Below the pieces are notes generated by a model. The model did not search any database and was not told the DNA's origin. It saw nothing but the letters and a program-made list of their open reading frames with translations. The position numbers and the translations under genes were made by a program. Of a DNA stretch of 41,191 nucleotides, positions 38,832-41,191 are shown one piece after another. How positions within the stretch are numbered: position 1 is the stretch's first letter; each line of letters begins with the position of its first letter. Where the stretch lies: the NCBI GenBank assembly GCA_947259395.1, contig CAMYMN010000039.1:1-41191 (forward strand). Direction: 5' to 3'. The stretch is from an uncultured Gammaproteobacteria bacterium (GTDB lineage: Bacteria; Pseudomonadota; Gammaproteobacteria; Arenicellales; JAANXG01).

Positions 38832-41191
38832 ATGAGCGAACAACCAAAATCGAACCAAGGCGTCGACAACACCGATGTTCAGGAGATGATCGCGGAGGCG
38901 GATACCGGCGCGCGCACACCGGCCGGAATCCCGGGCAAACTTTTGATTATCATTCCTTTGGTGTGGTCGCTGTTCCAGTTGTGGTACGCGTCGCCACTGC
39001 CGTTCATGTTCAATATCGCCGTATTGAATGACACCGAGGCACGCGCGATTCATCTGGCATTTGCGATCTTTCTTGCCTACACCGCCTATCCGACGTTCAG
39101 GTCGTCACCGCGCCATTACATCCCCATCCAGGACTGGATCATGGCATTGGTCGGCGCTTTCTGCGCCGCATACATCTTCATCTTCTATGTGCAACTCTCC
39201 GACCGTCCGGGGGCTCCGATCACAGTGGATCTGGTGGTGGCGGTGACCGGATTGATCCTGCTGCTCGAGGCCACCCGCCGCGCATTGGGGCCGCCGTTGA
39301 TGGTGGTCGCTAGTGTGTTCATCCTCTACACCTTTGCCGGTCCACACATGCCGGACGTGATCGCCCACAAAGGCGCGAGCCTCAATAAGGGCATGTCGCA
39401 CTATTGGCTGTCCACCGAGGGCGTGTTCGGCGTCGCGCTCGGGGTGTCCACCTCGATGGTGTTCATGTTCGTCCTGTTCGGCTCGCTGCTGGAGAAGGCC
39501 GGCGCCGGCAATTATTTTATTCGCGTCGCGTTCGCGGCGCTCGGGCACATGCGCGGCGGCCCGGCCAAGGCGGCGGTGGTGTCTTCGGGCCTCACCGGCC
39601 TGGTGTCCGGCTCCTCCATCGCCAATGTGGTCACCACCGGCACCTTCACCATCCCGCTGATGAAGCGCGTCGGATTCCCGGCGGAAAAGGCCGGCGCCGT
39701 GGAGGTCGCCTCGTCCACCAACGGCCAGCTCACCCCGCCGATTATGGGCGCCGCGGCGTTTTTGATGGTGGAGTACGTCGGCATCTCCTATGTCGAGGTC
39801 ATCAAGCACGCGTTCCTGCCGGCGATCATCTCCTATGTCGCGCTGGTCTACATCGTCCACCTCGAGGCGTGCAAGCTGAAACTCGAGGGCCTGCCGCGGC
39901 GCACGCAACGCACCCTGCAGCAGTCGTTGTTGTCGTTTCTGATGACCGTGACCTTGTTGATCGTGCTGTCCGGCGTAGTCTATTACGGCCTCGGCTGGAT
40001 AAAAGTAGTGGCCGGCGATGCCACTCCATGGATTGCCACCGCGCTGCTGGTGGCCGCCTATCTGGGGCTGCTCAAGTACTCGTGCACCGTGCCCGAGCTC
40101 GACACCAGTCATGTCATCGACGAGTTGCCGGAACTGGGACCTACCGCCAAGTCGGGATACTACTTCCTGCTGCCGATCGTGGTGCTGATCTGGTGTCTCA
40201 CCATCGAGCGGCTGTCGCCGGGCCTGTCGGCGTTCTGGGCAACGGTGTTTATGTTGTTCATCGTCGTCACCCAACGACCGCTGAAAGGATTGTTCCGGCG
40301 CGTGCACGGTGATCAGTTTTCCCTGGGCCACGGATTTCAAGACCTGTTGGACGGCCTGGTGGCCGGCGGGCGCAACATGATCGGCATCGGCGTCGCCACC
40401 GCCGCGGCGGGCATCGTGGTAGGCACCGTGACCCTCACCGGCATCGGCCTGGTGATGACCGAGTTCGTGGAGTTCATCTCCGGCGGCAACCTGATCCTGA
40501 TCCTGATCTTCACCGCCATCATCAGCCTGATACTCGGCATGGGGTTGCCGACCACCGCCAACTACATCGTGGTCTCGACCTTGATGGCGCCGGTGATCGT
40601 GAGCCTGGGCGCGGAGACCGGGTTGATCGTGCCGTTGATCGCCGTGCATTTGTTCGTGTTTTATTTTGGCATCCTCGCCGACGACACCCCCCCGGTGGGG
40701 CTCGCCGCGTTCGCGGCGGCCGCGATCTCCGGCGGCGACCCGATACGCACCGGCATCCAGGGTTTCACCTACGACATTCGCACCGCGATCCTGCCGTTTT
40801 TGTTCATCTTCAACACCGAGATATTGATGATCGGCGTCCAGAATGCCTTCCACCTGGTGATCGTGGTCGCCGCCGCGGTGGTGGCGATGCTCACCTTCGC
40901 CGCCGCCACGCAACGGTTTTTCCTGGTCAAGAACCGCATCTGGGAAAGCCTGGCCATGCTGCTGGTGGCGTTTGCATTGTTCCGCCCGGGTTTCTTTTGG
41001 GACATGGTGTTCCCGCCGCTGCAGGAACGACCCGCCGGCGAATTGAGCCAGCTCGCGGAACAAGCCGCACCCGACACCCAGCTGCGGGTCACGCTGGCCG
41101 GGGAGAAGGACGACGGCACCGCGTTTCAAAAGACGGTGATGCTGCCCATGGGCCCGGCGGCCTCCGGCGCGGAACGGCTCGCCGAGGCCGG
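38832..41191 (+). CDS. TRAP transporter fused permease (4TM/12TM), truncated by the window edge
   Basis: 786 codons are present and open to the edge. N-terminal DctQ-like helices (residues ~30-190) are fused to a DctM domain (~200-700) with MVFMFVLFGSLLEKAG, SSGLTGLVSGSSIANVVTTG, STNGQLTPPIMGAAAFLMVEY, GMGLPTTANYIVVS and FGILADDTPPVGLAA, all standard for TAXI-type permeases. The start of the C-terminal DUF3394 region (FQKTVMLPMGPAASGAERLAEAG) is the last visible part. Its exact continuation is at 412-637. The protein imports the solute brought by the two TAXI receptors, driven by an ion gradient. Confidence 0.93.
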   Translation, partial: MSEQPKSNQGVDNTDVQEMIAEADTGARTPAGIPGKLLIIIPLVWSLFQLWYASPLPFMFNIAVLNDTEARAIHLAFAIFLAYTAYPTFRSSPRHYIPIQDWIMALVGAFCAAYIFIFYVQLSDRPGAPITVDLVVAVTGLILLLEATRRALGPPLMVVASVFILYTFAGPHMPDVIAHKGASLNKGMSHYWLSTEGVFGVALGVSTSMVFMFVLFGSLLEKAGAGNYFIRVAFAALGHMRGGPAKAAVVSSGLTGLVSGSSIANVVTTGTFTIPLMKRVGFPAEKAGAVEVASSTNGQLTPPIMGAAAFLMVEYVGISYVEVIKHAFLPAIISYVALVYIVHLEACKLKLEGLPRRTQRTLQQSLLSFLMTVTLLIVLSGVVYYGLGWIKVVAGDATPWIATALLVAAYLGLLKYSCTVPELDTSHVIDELPELGPTAKSGYYFLLPIVVLIWCLTIERLSPGLSAFWATVFMLFIVVTQRPLKGLFRRVHGDQFSLGHGFQDLLDGLVAGGRNMIGIGVATAAAGIVVGTVTLTGIGLVMTEFVEFISGGNLILILIFTAIISLILGMGLPTTANYIVVSTLMAPVIVSLGAETGLIVPLIAVHLFVFYFGILADDTPPVGLAAFAAAAISGGDPIRTGIQGFTYDIRTAILPFLFIFNTEILMIGVQNAFHLVIVVAAAVVAMLTFAAATQRFFLVKNRIWESLAMLLVAFALFRPGFFWDMVFPPLQERPAGELSQLAEQAAPDTQLRVTLAGEKDDGTAFQKTVMLPMGPAASGAERLAEA

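Noticed and set aside
39105-41129. 674-codon open frame on the minus strand opposite the TRAP permease
   Set aside because: Its product is rich in His, Gln, Arg, Asp and Gly with no fold pattern. It is the antisense shadow of a GC-rich membrane-protein gene with clear family motifs.

Overview
The window looks like chromosomal DNA of a gammaproteobacterium, probably an uncultured, environmental one. Evidence: a gammaproteobacterial set of housekeeping genes (mpl, mltA, rnd, dsbA, folE), an OmpR-type regulator, a Mo-hydroxylase (CoxL-type) fragment, a TAXI-type TRAP transporter, GC-rich coding sequence and many dispersed intergenic hairpin repeats. No phage or plasmid genes, no CRISPR array and no tRNA or rRNA were seen.

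Layout. (1) 1-1110: a hybrid reading frame whose first ~400 nt encode the C-terminal end of a CoxL/xanthine-dehydrogenase large subunit and whose last ~226 nt encode the C-terminal end of a fused TRAP permease, followed by a UspA gene. The TRAP permease that runs off the right edge (38832-41191) stops at the residue where this fragment starts. Joining 41191 to 412 gives one clean 861-residue permease, so the window ends share one breakpoint. (2) 1159-2470: an IS110 element with a bridge-RNA-like leader, inserted in a dispersed repeat. (3) 2619-6420: envelope-type cassette of a membrane sulfatase-fold transferase, a small DPGSGS membrane protein and a NoeA-like methyltransferase. (4) 6425-11408: broken Nudix gene, CDF metal exporter, MoxR/VWA pair and MltA.

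(5) 11605-26227 is the most unusual part: a lipid locus. In order of transcription (minus strand) it carries an extended-SDR reductase resembling CerR, a serine-palmitoyltransferase-like enzyme, an exported lipocalin-like protein resembling the yeast ceramide carrier Svf1, an MMPL/RND lipid transporter of HpnN type, a nucleotidyltransferase-like/CDP-alcohol phosphatidyltransferase fusion, a Wzx-like flippase, a SPASM radical SAM enzyme, an AspH/LpxO-type hydroxylase and a second CDP-alcohol transferase fusion with an altered active-site motif. A convergent radical SAM gene and an LptA/OstA-like gene lie beyond. I read this as a candidate pathway that makes, modifies, flips and exports a sphingoid-based envelope lipid with an unusual head group. 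The ceramide acyltransferase and carrier protein are not in the window. The RND gene is bracketed almost to the base by near-identical inverted repeats.

(6) 26521-36168: rnd, a four-helix membrane protein, mpl, dsbA, an Hpt/response-regulator pair, folE, dodecin, small conserved proteins (DUF4332, DUF937) and a class I aminotransferase, with repeat-filled gaps. (7) 36629-41191: two TAXI solute receptors and the fused TRAP permease, with hairpins between the genes. If the edges are joined, the uspA at 679 follows, which is the usual order of such operons.
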